A stretch of DNA of 64,000 nt, taken from the NCBI GenBank assembly GCA_037179515.1, contig JAXCGZ010021009.1:1-64000 (forward strand). The letters run 5' to 3'. Positions within the stretch are counted from its first letter, which is position 1. Each line of letters starts with the position of its first letter. The stretch comes from Halocaridina rubra (Eukaryota; Arthropoda; Malacostraca; Decapoda; Atyidae). A program made the position numbers and the translations under genes. Below the pieces are notes generated by a model, which worked only from the letters and a program-made list of their open reading frames with translations, did not search any database and was not told the origin of the DNA. Positions 1-11,429 of this stretch are shown piece by piece.

Positions 1-1830
1 CAAGATAAATCCTATCGATTGTGCTACCCTAATTCTTACCATAAAGAGCCTAAGAAACTCTGGCTCTTATGGTTCAGATGGTATACCATTTCAGTTCATC
101 AAAGATGCTCTACCCATGATTGCATCCTATATTCTAACTATTATGAACACTTCCATTGTCACTAAAAAGTTTCCTGACTCTTGGAAAATATCACATGTAA
201 TACCTCTGCATAAAAAGGGGGACAGAGATGTGACAAACTATCGTCCCATTTCCCTGCTACCCATTTTCTCTAAAATATTAGAAAAAATTGTTGCATGCCA
301 ACTTATGTCATATTTAGAATCAAATAGACTATTAAGTATTAACCAACATGGTTTCAGACCGAAACTTTCGACGGAAACTGCACTGCTTAAAGTTACGAAT
401 AGTATATATAATAATATAGATATGAAAAAAATATCTCATTCTTCTATTATTGGACTTATCAAAAGCCTTCGACAGTGTAAACCATGAAATTCTTTTAAGT
501 AAATGTATTAACTTAAATATTGATCCAAGCTGGTTTAGCGAGTATCTATCTAATCGTAAACAGTCCATACGTCTTAACAACATTATCTCTGTGCCAAAAA
601 ATGTATCATTTGGTGTTCCACAGGGATCAGTACTTGGTCCTATCCTCTTCTCCATTTACGTAAATGATCTATCTTCTTCCATTTCTGACTGTCTAGTCGT
701 ACAATACGCAGATGACACTCAACTACTCTTTAGTGGTGATATTAATAATCTCCCAGAGCTAACTTTAAGAGCAGAAAACACTCTGTCAAAAATTAAAACC
801 TATTTCCAAGAAATTGGGCTGTTAATTAACGAAAGTAAAACAGTGCATATTTAGTGGTTCAAGGTTCCACATAGCACAAATTCCAGAAAACACAACAATT
901 AATTTTTGCGACAATATTATCACACCCAGCAAAACAGTCAAAAACCTAGGAATTCACTTTGATAACCACATGTTGTTTGATTCCCACATAGATAAAGTAT
1001 GCAAAAAGGTTACAGGAACATTAATGTACTTATCACATATAAAAGACAATTTTGAGACTACCACTCGAATAACTGTTGTTGAATCTCTAGCCCTAAGTCA
1101 CATTAATTACTGCACAACTGTTTGGGGAGCTACCATTAAGACTCAGATAAACAGAATACAGAAGCTTATTAACTTTGCAGCTCGAGTTGCCCTGGGAGGA
1201 ATAAGAAAGCATGACCACATCACACCAGCTCTCAATAAACTTGGGTGGCTGCGGGCAGAAAATAAGGTCGCTTATGCTATTTATGTTTTTGTATTCAAAA
1301 TTTTGGACCATCATTATCCTAGCTGGCTATTTGATTTAAAAACAGTCAGGGATATAAGGGGAACCAACACAAGACAGAGCAGTGAGCTCTTTATTCACAG
1401 AACAAACACAGAAGCAGGTTCAAAGATGATCGCTATCAAAGGGCCAACACTCTGGAATAATATTCCAGAGCATCTTAAAAATGCATCCTCCTTCACAGCT
1501 TTCAAAGGCAAACTATATAATTTTCTTTTGGACAAATAGTTGCTGCTCATCAAGAACTAATTATTCTCATTGTACGGAAACAAATATGGAAATGATGCCG
1601 ATAATAACGATCCTGTATCTAGTGGCATACTTACTACTTTATTATTAACATTATTGATAACATTTTTATTACAGCATTATTATTTTCTATGAAAGTTACA
1701 TTTAATTTAACTATATGTATAACCCTCTTATTTATTAGTTTAATTACATGTCTACTTATAAGTTACTATTAATGTTGAATAACCATTGTACAAAATGGAA
1801 ATAAATGTTTGTTTGTTTGTTTGTTTGTTT
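1..1830 (+). mobile_element. 5'-truncated Jockey/CR1-like LINE
   Basis: The segment enters from the left edge inside the reverse transcriptase gene and ends in a non-coding 3' region. The last 55 bases contain a short imperfect hairpin (CCATT...ATGG), then GGAAATAAA, then about five TTTG units. A LINE ending in a short tandem repeat instead of poly(A) is typical of CR1/L2-type elements. The 3' end resembles the tail of the SINE at 31955-32150, which suggests the LINE machinery may mobilise that SINE. The 5' part, including any endonuclease, lies outside the window. Confidence 0.8.
116..1539 (+). pseudogene. LINE reverse transcriptase, frameshifted
   Basis: Three reading frames in series (116-465, 450-854, 970-1539) together give a non-LTR reverse transcriptase. 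The first has the finger-region motif NYRPISLLPIFSKILEKIV and the GF(R) box. The second has DLSKAFDSVNH, the GVPQGSVLGPILF box and the catalytic YADD motif near 713. The third has the thumb and C-terminal region ending KLYNFLLDK just before a stop. The frame changes near 460 and again between 854 and 970 show that this copy cannot make one protein. In life the enzyme would nick chromosomal DNA through an upstream endonuclease and copy its own RNA at the nick. Clade (Jockey versus CR1) is uncertain by eye. Confidence 0.85.
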
Positions 1831-1834
1831 GTGT

Positions 1835-2035
1835 TGTTTATGTGGCAGAGGTGGAGTATCTCGGTGATGATTTCCACATTGTCTATTGAAGTGTGTCTTC
1901 TGATTGGTCTTAAGGCACAACTCGAGTCTGTGAGCATAGGGGCATGGTCTGCTTCTTGGAGAGTGATGTGGTTCAGGGCTTTGGCGATCAAGTTGGTTAA
2001 GGCAGCATTTCTTAACTTGCGGTGATAGCACCACT
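1835..2035 (-). pseudogene. I-clade LINE RNase H fragment
   Basis: Read on the minus strand this resembles the RNase H region of the two larger I-type LINE copies (3092-5396 and 17767-18926), for example the matching block at 18705-18880. A short open frame (1752-1991) carries residues such as ALNHITLQEADHAP, aligned with the ALNFFTQQGADHAL stretch of the better copy. It is short, divergent and has no intact ends. Confidence 0.5.
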
Positions 2036-2157
2036 AGATTCTCCTTGCTAGTATAGTGGTAACGTTCTGGCCTCGCATTGGCGAGGTCGACAGTTCGCGC
2101 CTCGTCCAGGCAAGAGAGTTTAGGCTGTTTACTTTCGAGGTTGCTGCTTTGGATTGG
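2035..2157 (+). repeat. tRNA-derived SINE, truncated
   Basis: The head looks like a tRNA: an A-box-like TAGTATAGTGGTAA, a B-box-like GGTCGACAGTTCGCGCC and ends that nearly pair as an acceptor stem (TCCTTGC with GCAAGAG). A body starting GTTTAGGCTGTTTACT follows and is cut off by the LINE fragment beginning at 2158. A second copy with the same body lies at 31955-32150. A functional tRNA is unlikely because the arms are degenerate and a non-tRNA body follows. Confidence 0.6.
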
Positions 2158-2880
2158 CACCAAATTCAGTACTTCAAAATGTAAGGTAATGAGAATGGGT
2201 ACAAGTGCAAGAAGGCCCAATCTTGACTACTCAGTGGCTGGAGTACAACTTCAAGAGACAGAAAATGAGAGAGATCTAGGAGTAAACATGCTGGCAGATT
2301 TGTCTCCAGAAATACATATAAATGGCATAGAAAGGGCAGCATATGCATTCTTATCAAATGTAAGGGTAGCCTTCAGGCACATGGACAAGGAAATGTTCAG
2401 AAATATTTATGTACCCTATGTGAGGCCAAAACTCGAATATGCAGCCCCCTTTTGGAATCCGCACCTGAAAAAGCACATAGCTAAGCTTGAAAAAGTTCAA
2501 AGACATGCCACGAAACTGGTGCCAGAAATACGCAATCTCAGTTATAATGAGAGGCTGAGGGAATTAGACTTACCATCACTCGAAGCTAGAAGATTGAGGG
2601 GGGATATGGCAGGCTCTAGAACTAGAGGTCATAGTTTGAAGCTTCGTAAGAAAACTTCTTTGCAGGATGTAAGGAATAGTTTTTCAGTGTAAGAGTAGTT
2701 GATAATTGGAATTCGCTAAGCTAGGAGGTAGTTAATGCTATCTCAATCCATAGTTTTAAGGACAGGTATGATAAGTATCACTGAGTATAAAATGGAACCG
2801 ATGAGAAGACGGGAAGATACGAGCTTTGGGCATTTTACCGTAAACACAATTAGGTAAATACAATTAGGTAAATACAGTGG
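2158..2880 (+). pseudogene. LINE B reverse transcriptase C-terminal fragment with 3' tail
   Basis: Starts inside the reverse transcriptase at TSKCKVMRMGTSARRP and runs through the thumb region (YVRPKLEYAAPFWNPHLKK, KLEKVQRHATKLVPE). Compared with its sister copy at 13508-14308, it lacks about 60 bases after LRGDM that would encode VFKFLHGYDRVDRDRYFD. The coding part stops near 2692. The 3' region ends in two or more copies of an ATTAGGTAAATACA unit, so this family too has a tandem-repeat tail. It is a dead 5'-truncated insertion. Confidence 0.8.
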
Positions 2881-3091
2881 GGGGATGGGGCCGATGCCGG
2901 CTGGCGACAGCCCTGTGGGTCTTCCATTACCCGTTCCACTCATCCGTGGGTGGAGAATCTAAAACAACAAAACACCAGGAGACGCTGAAATAAATTTAGG
3001 GGGTGCTGGGAAATGATGAATGTGTTGCGGTTAAATTTGTGTTCCTGGCATGGGGTGACTGTGGGGAGGTTGTTAAGTTTCTGTTTTACTA
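2881..3091. other. unassigned sequence leading into an old LTR
   Basis: No convincing gene is visible. From about 3050 the sequence begins to resemble the start of the LTR found at 7207 and 15757, including the shared block TTCTGTTTTACTAA just before 3092. I take 3050-3091 as the first fragment of the old split LTR. The GC-rich part at 2885-2945 is unassigned. Confidence 0.35.
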
Positions 3092-3559
3092 ATTTTTTTT
3101 TCTTGGATTTTCTCCCTTGAGGGTGAGCGGACCTTCCCTTGTGGCCCGCAGGTGGGATAAGATTTTTTTGGAATTTAGGTGGTATTCGCTCTTGTGGGCG
3201 AATGGGCTTTCATATTTGGTGAGGAGGTGGGGTGAAATCTTGTTATTGTTGGTGATCGGACTTTCCTATTTTGGCCCGCAGGTGAGGTTGTGCAAAACTG
3301 TAAAGATAATGGACAGCATAAGTATTCGGTTGAGGATTATTAGTTTACACCAAATAATTTAAATGAATTCCTGTTTTGGGGGTGAGAGAGAGTTATTGCA
3401 TGGTTATCTTGGTGGAGGGTATTGACTGATGATATTTAGTAGACTGCTCATGTAGTTGTTTGTTGCTAGTCTGATAATGGAGCTAGCAACATGAAGGGCA
3501 TTTGGATCTTCGCTGGATGTTGCGGGGGCACCAGTTTTCCATCAAATTTCTGAAAAGGA

Positions 3560-4140
3560 ATCACATTTGAGGATGTAATTGAGCAGTGGATGTGGTGAGG
3601 CTACCTGGCAAAAGGTGCATTCCCTGATGATATCCTCCACTATTCGCCAGGTGCACTTGTACCCGAGTCTCAGACGGTACACATTGACCTCCGTGCTTCG
3701 TAGAAGGCTCTTAAGCAGGGTGATACGCTGAAGATCAGTGGTGGCTTTGTACCACCAGGTGGAGGGGGAGCCAATGTCTCTGCACAGGTTGTGTTTAGTT
3801 ATTAAGGTGTTAAGGAGTGACTTGGTGGCTTTATTTTTTATCTGTTGCATTCCAGGAGACAGAGATATTTGGATTTCTGCTCTGAGAGTGGCTTGTTTGG
3901 TGGCTTGTTATGCTTCCTCATTTCCCTTGATGCCGACGTGGCTGGGAATCCAGGCAAGAGTGATGGCTTTTCCAAGGCTGGTTGTCCTTTGGTATTGGCT
4001 GAGGATGGTGGTGATGATGCGTACATTGTCTCTGAGGAGTGGCTTCTTGATGGCCTGTAAGGCGCCTTTAGAGTCAGGCATGGTTTCCAGTGGTGAAGGC
4101 GGCGGCTGAGGCTCCAGTTTCTTGATTTACTGAACCGTCA
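3560..4140 (-). pseudogene. I-clade LINE RNase H domain, internally deleted
   Basis: Minus-strand translation gives TDGSVNQETGASAAAF (first catalytic Asp), then jumps to DSKGALQAIKKP-like sequence. Copy 2 at 17767-18926 has about 110 extra bases here encoding SLQTELVAIANALNFF, which carries the expected catalytic Glu. This copy has therefore lost the Glu helix. The C-terminal part (3542-3850) runs on as NKATKSLLNTLITKHNLC and ends near CDSFSEI with the motif C..C typical of the tail of such ORFs. Confidence 0.65.
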
Positions 4141-4265
4141 GTGTAGTAGACTTGAGAGTTTGCCCTGCTCCAGCTCTGAACTTTGTCCTTGTATATGTTT
4201 TTAAGGACAAGCGGGTTTACCAAGCTTTTGGGGTTGTCAGGGAGCTCGATCTTTATGTCGAGTGG

Positions 4266-5396
4266 TTAGTCATTCCATGGGGGTGGGCATCGGTATTCAG
4301 GAAGCGGTGTGTCCTGTATCTTGGTTGGGATGCTCTCCCTGACTGGCAGTGCTTGCAGGCTAGCACAGACCTTGGCTGCCCAGGTTCTAGGATGGTGGTT
4401 GGGGTGGCGATTGAGGGCTAAATGGAGATTTGTGCCAGCGAGGCATTTATGTTGGGCAGTGGTGGTTTTGGCCACAAAGAGGGTCAGTCTTTGCTGAGCT
4501 CTGAGTTTGAGTGGCATGAGTCCCGATTCCATCTGGATGATTTCTCTCTTGGTCCACATGGGGGCTCCTAGCATGGTACGTATGGCGTTGTTTTGAATTA
4601 CTTCTATCTTGTCCCACTGTTGGTCTGTTATTAGCCAGAGTGTGGGACAAGCATAGTCTATGAGGCTGCGAATGGCTTGTACATAGAAGCTTCTGAGGAC
4701 ATTAAATGATGCACCATCGTAGAGGCCCGACATCCGACGAAGGACCGCTTGTCGCTGGCTGCACCTGTCGCGCAAGTGTTGAATTTCTGGTCCAAAGGAT
4801 AGTCTGTTGTCGATGATTACACATAGGTATTGGTGTTTGGTAACCCAGTCCACAGGCTCATTACCTATGACCAGATTAGTGTCTGGTCTCCACTGGTGGA
4901 TGGGAAGGGCCTTGGTTTTGCGGGCATTGATTTTAACTCCAAGGGAGATGGAGGCTTGGTGAATCTTGGTGAGGCAGCACTGTGTCTTGTTAGAGCTTCT
5001 GTCTCCTATTGTGACAAGGGCAAAGTCATCTGCATAGTTGAAGAGTTTGGCTCTATGTGGTAGTGCGATGTCCATGAGTTTTTCCATGAGACAATTAAAG
5101 AGGAAGGGGCTAAGGATTCCACCTTGGGGGGTCCCATTTTCGTGGTTTTTGTAGGTGGAGTAGTGCCCATCTACTTTGACTCGTGCACTACGGTTTTGTA
5201 GACTCTGCTTGATCCATGAGAGAAGGTTACCTTTGATCTGCTTTGATACGAGAGCTGAGAGTATTGCCGGCACATTGGCTAGTTCAAAGGCCTTCTCCAG
5301 GTCTAGAAAAACAATGTATCCACGGTAGTTGTTGATAAATGATAGTATGGAGGCTATGCATTCTGAGGTGCCTAAGCCAGGCTGGTAAACAAACAT
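4266..5396 (-). pseudogene. I-clade LINE reverse transcriptase domain
   Basis: A 376-residue open frame. Motifs in order are VFLDLEKAFE (first catalytic Asp block), NGTPQGGILSPFLFN, the catalytic FNYADDFALV (YADD), and the thumb region QYLCVIIDNRLSF and SFYVQAIRSLIDYACPTLW. It starts abruptly at a methionine inside the finger domain, so the start is a truncation point and not a real start codon. The frame is intact through the palm, which suggests moderate age. Downstream RNase H is in pieces. Confidence 0.85.
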
Positions 5397-5540
5397 AGGT
5401 ACTGAACTCGGTTAAGCGCTCACAAACAGGCAGGACATATATTACTGTACTTGCACACACCACCCTTACTACCACTATTCGGTTAAATGAAACTTAGAAT
5501 TCAACTTTTTTTATTTTTTATTTGGGAAATGCAATAACAC

Positions 5541-6455
5541 TGTGGAGGATTTTATGTGTGTTATTACCCTTCAATCTTGCATAGATATACAGGCAAATAT
5601 TTTACAAGGGGGTTTTGAACTGTTGATATGTGAATTATTAAGTTAATTTTTCTCGCCTTAAAAGTTCCTCATACAGTATAATAAATTTTCCAACATACAT
5701 TCTACCTACGAGTGTTCTATTAATGAGCTCATTCTGTCCCTCACACGTAGTTATAAATATTGTTAGAAATAAGTTAAATCTGTACTCATCTATCCGGAAA
5801 ACCCAAATGTCATCAGCAATCACGGGACTCCGAATCAAACACGAATATCTTCTGATCCACACATATCTACCATGTTTTTTCTACTTGAGTGTCTAGTAAC
5901 GTCTCACAAAAACAACTGATTATTCAATACTACAGGCATATGCACCATCAATGACCATGGTAGCAAATGTTTTTCATAAATATTAATTACGACTGCTTTC
6001 ATGCATTAAAATCACGTTACAAACATGAGCGTCTCGTAGCATCTCACAAGATCAACTGCCCATTTTTTTTTTAATCTCACCAAACACCCCTTGTTTGTAG
6101 GGGTCCCTGGTACAAGAACTAAGGTTTTCTCTATATAGGAGGGAAAAGGGGAGAGAAAACACTTACACATAAAGGTTCTTTGTTCATACAGACGAGGGAA
6201 AACCCGAGGGGGTGACATATTTGTGGTTAAACTGTTTTATCAGATTTCCCTCTCTCTGCTACGACTAGCCCACAGAATAAACTATACAATATACATACGA
6301 ATATACATGTATACTTAATATGAATGAGTAAGCATATATACTATATCTAAAAGTATTCATACATGCACATACGTTACAATAAACGAAACTGTCATGCAAA
6401 ACAACACTTACATAATCTACGCAGAAATTAATTGTCTTGAAATATATTCAAGACT
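5541..6455 (+). repeat. TG...CA-bounded interspersed repeat, copy 1
   Basis: Begins TGTGGAGGATTT and ends near a short palindrome TTGAAATATATTCAAGA. Its reverse complement matches 50952-52019, which starts TGTCTTGAATATATTTC and ends CCTCCACA. Termini of TG and CA and a length near 1 kb fit a solo LTR of an unidentified element. No coding content was recognised. It interrupts the old LTR at about AATAACAC; a TSD is not evident. Confidence 0.5.
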
Positions 6456-6967
6456 AATATATTAAAAAAAAATTTAAAGGGGAAGCAATATGTTGACTAA
6501 CATTTTTGGTATACTGTCTCCAATCCTGGAGGTGGTGAGCACTAATTAGATTCCCGGCCCCACAGTCGAATGCCAAGATTTTGGACTCAACCGTTACACA
6601 GGCAGGGTAAAATAGAGGACGCTGCAATTGCATGAACAGAAACGATACACCGTTAATAATGGGAAAATTGAAGGCACGAGCACACAAATAATGAGTTTCC
6701 AATATTTTTCTACTGGATGAAAATATATTGGTTAGTCATAACTAACCAGCAATATTTGCGCTACTGTAAGAGCATACAAAATCATTAATTATTTGCCGGC
6801 ATTAGAGTAAAACAATTTATTCACAATAAACGAAGAATCAGCGACACAAATACAGTATGTATTCCTTAAATTGTGAGTAACAATAAACGTTTGCAATGCC
6901 AGCAGGGCAAAATTACTTATTATTTGCAATTTATATGGTAAACACCTTACATACAATAAAGGAAGAA

Positions 6968-7162
6968 TGTTCCGGTTTTACGTCACGGACTCCCTTTTCC
7001 ACCAAGGGCTAGAACGGTTGCCTTCTTGCGAAGGAATTGCTTTGGCAAATGCAATCATTACTCTGAGTGCATGCCCTTGCTAACCTCAGACCGTGACGGG
7101 GCGCAAACCCTCGACCTGTCGCCTCAGAGTCACGGACGCTACTACTTGAGCCACGGTGACTA
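6968..7162 (-). repeat. tRNA-derived SINE inserted in the old LTR
   Basis: On the minus strand the head has an A-box-like TGGCTCAAGTAGTAGCG and a B-box-like GGTCGAGGGTTTGCGCC, followed by a body ending CGTGACGTAAAAC. The body recurs at 27903-28027. The flanks on both sides belong to the old LTR. No working tRNA is implied. Confidence 0.6.
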
Positions 7163-7201
7163 CATACTATATAGAAAGAATCTACGAGATAAATATGTAT
7201 T

Positions 7202-7206
7202 CATTC
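7202..7206. repeat. 5-bp target-site duplication, left
   Basis: CATTC immediately outside the left LTR; the identical CATTC follows the right LTR at 17706-17710. Five bases is a usual duplication length for Ty3/gypsy-type integrases. Confidence 0.85.
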
Positions 7207-9154
7207 TGTTGGGTTTAGGATGGTTGAGTGTTGTTTAGATTCTGTTTTACTAAGGGGACTCAAAGTACCGAGCTCGGATAAGAGCTCACAAACAGACAGG
7301 ACAGATATTTGCACTTGAACACCCCATTCATTTTGCCATGGCTCGGTTAAATGAAACTCAGAATTCAACTTTCTTTTAATTTTGGAAATGCAATGACATT
7401 AAAAGAATTGATTTAATTTCTCCAATTAAATTTTATGAAATGCTGCCTCGAATCCCGGAGGTGGTAAGCACGATTTCGTTTCCCGGCACCACGGACGTAT
7501 GCCAAGACTTTGGCCTCAACTCGACAATTACCTCTGTCACACAGGCAGAGTAGAATACAGGACACTGCAATTTCAGAAACAGAAATGACACACTGTTTAT
7601 AATGGGAAAGTGAAAGCATGAGCACACCTATAATGAGTTTCCAATGTCATTCTACTGGATGAAAATATATTGGTTATTCACAGCTAACCAGAAATATTTA
7701 TGCTACCATAATAGCATACAAAACCATTAATTCTTTACTGGTTTTAAAGGAAAACAATTTATTCACAATAAATGAAAAATAAGCAAGACAAATACAGTAC
7801 TGTATGTATTCCTTAAATTGTGGGCAACCACAAAAGTTGCAATGCTTATTACTGATTTACAATTAATATGGTAAAACACTCTATTTGGGATAGAGAAAGA
7901 ATCTACGAGATAAATACAGTATTCATTCACTTTTGGTTATCAAGAACTATTTGCAATGAAAAAAAGAGGATGCAAAACCACCTTTTGAGGTATTTGCAAC
8001 TTATAACTCAAAACACTTTATCCCTAACATATGAAGAATTAGCAAGATAAATACAGTATGCATTCATTAAATTGTGGTTAACAAGAAATATTTGTAAAGC
8101 CAACAGGGTAAAATTACCTTTTAATTATTTGCAGTTTATAGCATAAAAACACTTTAGATAAATGATTAATTATTTGCAAATTATATAGCAAATAGCTTTA
8201 TTGACGAGTTTTTGATGTAAAACACTTAATTTACGATGATAGAAAGAGGTGAAATGAAATTGGAATTTATTAGGAGAAGGGATAGATTTTTACGGGCTCA
8301 TAACCAGTCTTCAGAGGATGAGATTTTCGTTTATCACATTCAATGAAAAGAAACTTCTAAGCAATGTATATCAGCTGTAATCTCCAGGTAAAGGAATTAA
8401 CTTTGGCAAGTGAGATTCCAGTTAGGTAATCTACAAAATTTCGTTTGTATGGGAATGGAATCTGAGAATAAAATTTGTAAGATTTAGCCAGTAACGAATG
8501 TAACTAATTCTCAAAAAAAAAACAATTTGCTTGACCCACGAGCTTTACCATACACTATCCCTCACCTTGTTGTTCCAGATGAATTCCTGTGAAGATGCCA
8601 CGTAAATAAGGTTTGAAATAAACTTAGACTGCTCAGGCGAGATGTTGCCTCTTGGAAGTTTGGGCGCCAACGGAGGAGGCCTCATTCTCCCTCCTGGTGA
8701 GTTCATCTGTAAGACACATTTCCAGAGCAGTAACTGGCTCTGATATCATTTAAGGACTATTTTAGTGGTGGGCCCTGGCAGGCAATTATAGCAGAGATGC
8801 AAGGGAGAGACAGTATTTTTAGGTGCAACAAGTGGTAGCAAATAAAATAAAACGAGAATAACAATGAAAAGTTAGGTTACTGGTAAACAATCTCCAGAAC
8901 GTTCTTTGCTCGTAGGAGACGGAAAATAGGAGCAGCCTTTATATCGGGACTATATTTTACACGTAAAGAAGAGTAAATAAGGTATATTTAAAATTAGCTA
9001 TAAGCTAAAATATAAATTGCAAATAATCATAATCTGCAAAAGTCAAGAAGTGGGAATTATTTTTTTTTTTAGTTAGAAAATAACAGTTAAGTTACTAATT
9101 TATTTAATAAGGCATCTAACAGCCTCTGGTGACTTTGAGCGAAACTCTGTCACA
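7207..9154 (-). repeat. 3' LTR of the provirus
   Basis: 1948 bp; on the plus strand starts TGTTGGGTTTAGG and ends CTGTCACA. It aligns end to end with 15757-17705, with scattered substitutions and a few small indels, so the two are clearly copies of one sequence. Short open frames inside (for example 7413-7625) recur in the other LTR simply because the LTRs are duplicates. Confidence 0.9.
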
Positions 9155-9175
9155 AAGGCCCTTTCTAGAGAATAT
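9155..9175 (-). promoter_or_regulatory. Candidate polypurine tract
   Basis: On the minus strand the bases just before the 3' LTR read CTAGAAAGGGCCTT and then TGTGACAG. A purine run (AGAAAGGG) next to the LTR is where plus-strand DNA synthesis would be primed. It is short and interrupted by CC, so moderate confidence only. Confidence 0.4.
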
Positions 9176-9795
9176 TTATTTAGCAAAATTCTACTACAGA
9201 AGGCAAAAAAAGAACAGAGAAAGTTACGGAGACTTCAGTGTTATTATGAGGGATGAGATATCCTTCTCATGGAAAAGATCAAATGAACAATAAGAATGGG
9301 ATCCACCACTGGAACATATCATACTATTAGGAAAAGTGAACAAGTCTTGTAAACAAAACATTAAATGGCATACAAAACATAAAAGAAATGTGATCAAATT
9401 CAAATTTCAAGAAAATTAAATCACAATTAGATATCAGTGAATATCAATATTTAAGTTTATGAATGCTTCACATGCAAGAAGGCAATAATATAATATACAA
9501 AAAAAAATACAGTATACGCAAATGAAAAATTTGAACCAAGTCGTCATTAAAATTGGCGACTGGATTTAAAACAGTTTCAGCTATTCAACACTACACTAAA
9601 ATGTTTCCGCCATGTTCTGGCTTTCAGAGTCCCACAAAGAGCAATATAAAACTACGATAAAAAAAATATTCTTCATCTTTTTCGTCTTCCAATAGGAATA
9701 ACGTTTGTACGCTAAAATAAACAAGTACAGTACAGTATTAAAGACATAAAAGATAAACATAAAAAATTAACAACACATCAGAGAAGTAATATTTA
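9176..9795 (-). other. Non-coding 3' region of the provirus
   Basis: About 620 bases of AT-rich sequence between the RNase H stop and the 3' LTR. I see no open frame of note, and nothing resembling an envelope gene. Confidence 0.6.
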
Positions 9796-11256
9796 TCAAC
9801 TATTCAAATTTAGGCTAACAGCACCAGCTTCCTCATTTGAGGGTAACGACCGTCGACTTAGTAGATCAGCAAGGTCATTGTCCTTGCCATGAACATGTTG
9901 GGCAGTGAATTTGAAAAGATTCAGGTAAAGTGCCCACCTTTTCAGGCGAGGATTTAGCTTGTCTGCAGTCTGTAAATTTAGGAGAGGTCGGTGGTCGGTT
10001 CTCAGTGTAAAATGTTGGCCATATAGATGGACTTCAAATTTCTTTATGGCCCAATATGCAGCTAAAGCTTCCTTCTCCACGGTGGAGTAATTTCGCTCTG
10101 CAGGGCGAAGCCTGCGGCTTGCATATCGCACTGGAGCTACTTCTGCTGAATTGTCTGATCGGGCTTGCAAGAGCACGGTACCCAGGCCTTCGTCTGAGGC
10201 GTCGGTCTGCAAGATAAATGGAAAATCAGGGTTTACCAGTTGTAATACTGGCTCACCCGCCAATGATTCTCGGAGCTTGAAAAATGCTCTCTCCGCTTCA
10301 TCTGTCCATTGGACAGGGGAGGTTTTACTTTGCTTCGAGGAGGTCATTTGCTGCAAAGGGGCAGCGATAGAATTAAAGTGTGGAATGAACCGTTGGTAGT
10401 AGCCGACACTACCCAGGAATGATCTCAGTTGAGTGACAGTGGCAGGTTTCTCCATATCCTTAATAGCTTGTACCCTGTCATGTAAAGGGGACATAACTCC
10501 TTCTCCAACCACGTGGCCGAGATACTGCAATTGTGTGAAACCAATCTCACATTTGGAAGGCTTTAAATGAAGTCCATGCTGGTTCAGACGAGTGAGAACT
10601 CTGCGGAGAGTCTCGAGGTGCGATGACCAATCCTGAGAATGCACCAGGATGTCGTCTATAAAGCACGAAACATTGTCGAGATCCTGTAGTACTATCCTCA
10701 TGAGTCTGCTGAGGCAGCCAGGGGCATTTACCATACCAAAAGGCATGACCCTGAACTAGTATAGACCATATCTTGTGGAAAAGGCTGTAAGAGGCTTGGT
10801 AGTCTCGCTCAACGGGACTTGCCAAAATCCACTGGCCAAATCCAACTTGGACAGGTAACGGGCTTGGGAAAGCAACGATAAAATATGCTCAGCGTCAACA
10901 ATGGGCTCTCCATCAAAGATGGTACGGGAGTTAAGCTTACGACAGTCAAGGCAGAACCTGTGACTGCCATCTCGCTTACGCACTGCCAGTAACGGCGAAC
11001 ACCAAGGCGAAATGCTCTTTTCAACTATTCCGAGGCGGACCCAAGTGTCAAGATCTTCCTTCAGCCACAAGGACAGCTGGTGGGAGAGACCATAGGAATG
11101 CCGAAATGGCTCTGGGTCAGTCAATCTGACATGATGCTCAAGGGTAGTGGTAATGCCTCGGAGGTCGTTGAAGACGTTCTCATAGTCTTCTAATAGCTTG
11201 TTCAGCTGTTCCCGTTGACTCGGTTGAAGTCTGGAGTTAATAATGCAATTACTCAC
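9796..11256 (-). pseudogene. gypsy-type reverse transcriptase-RNase H, one in-frame stop
   Basis: Two open frames (11256-10756 and 10746-9796) lie in the same phase, separated by one TAG at 10758-10756, so the region was once continuous. RT motifs: VEKSISPWCSPLLAVRKRDG, RFCLDCRKLN, LSKLDLASGFWQV (catalytic Asp), RVMPFGMVNAPG and CFIDDILVHS (FIDD in place of YVDD). RNase H motifs: LQTDASDEGLG, STVEKEALAAYWAIKKF, LRTDHRPL and HVHGKDNDLADLLSR, giving the Asp-Glu-Asp set and the late His/Asp. By hand the same frame stays open upstream to about 11440, linking RT to the integrase side. Confidence 0.9.
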
Positions 11257-11429
11257 ACTTTCCTTTCGGTGTGTGGGAATGGCAGGATCCTTACCATCAT
11301 CAAAAGCTAAGCTTATGTCGTCAATTGCAAGGGCGGTGGCTGCGGCCAGAGGGGCTTCTTCAGAAAAACTCCACTCCCGTAAGTCTGTCTCACTGCAAGG
11401 GTGGAGTATTCCAATATAGGAAGTAATGG

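Larger units (their letters stand above)
3092..5396 (-). mobile_element. I-clade LINE, copy 1, 5'-truncated
   Basis: A minus-strand LINE copy with, in order, reverse transcriptase (5396 to about 4290), a linker, RNase H (about 4140 to 3560) and a 3' UTR ending in a run of about nine A (T on the plus strand near 3093). A reverse transcriptase followed by its own RNase H is the hallmark of the I group of non-LTR elements. It interrupts the old LTR between TTTTACTAA and AGGTACTGAACTCGG. I found no clear TSD. The endonuclease and ORF1 are missing from this copy, but related 5' pieces occur at 20835-21720. Confidence 0.75.

Noticed and set aside
1786..2025. Hydrophobic 79-residue plus-strand frame
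   Set aside because: Starts in the LINE tail (TTTG)n and runs antisense over an RNase H fragment.
3738..4109. Plus-strand frames over the I-type LINE, repeated at 18545-18896
   Set aside because: Antisense shadows of the RNase H and tail region; they recur only because the LINE is present twice.
7413..7627. 70- and 64-residue frames found in both LTRs (again at 15949-16178)
   Set aside because: Shared because LTRs are duplicates; the old LTR copy does not preserve them cleanly, and there is no recognised motif.
9176..9795. Envelope gene in the provirus
   Set aside because: The space is about 620 bases, AT-rich and without an open frame.
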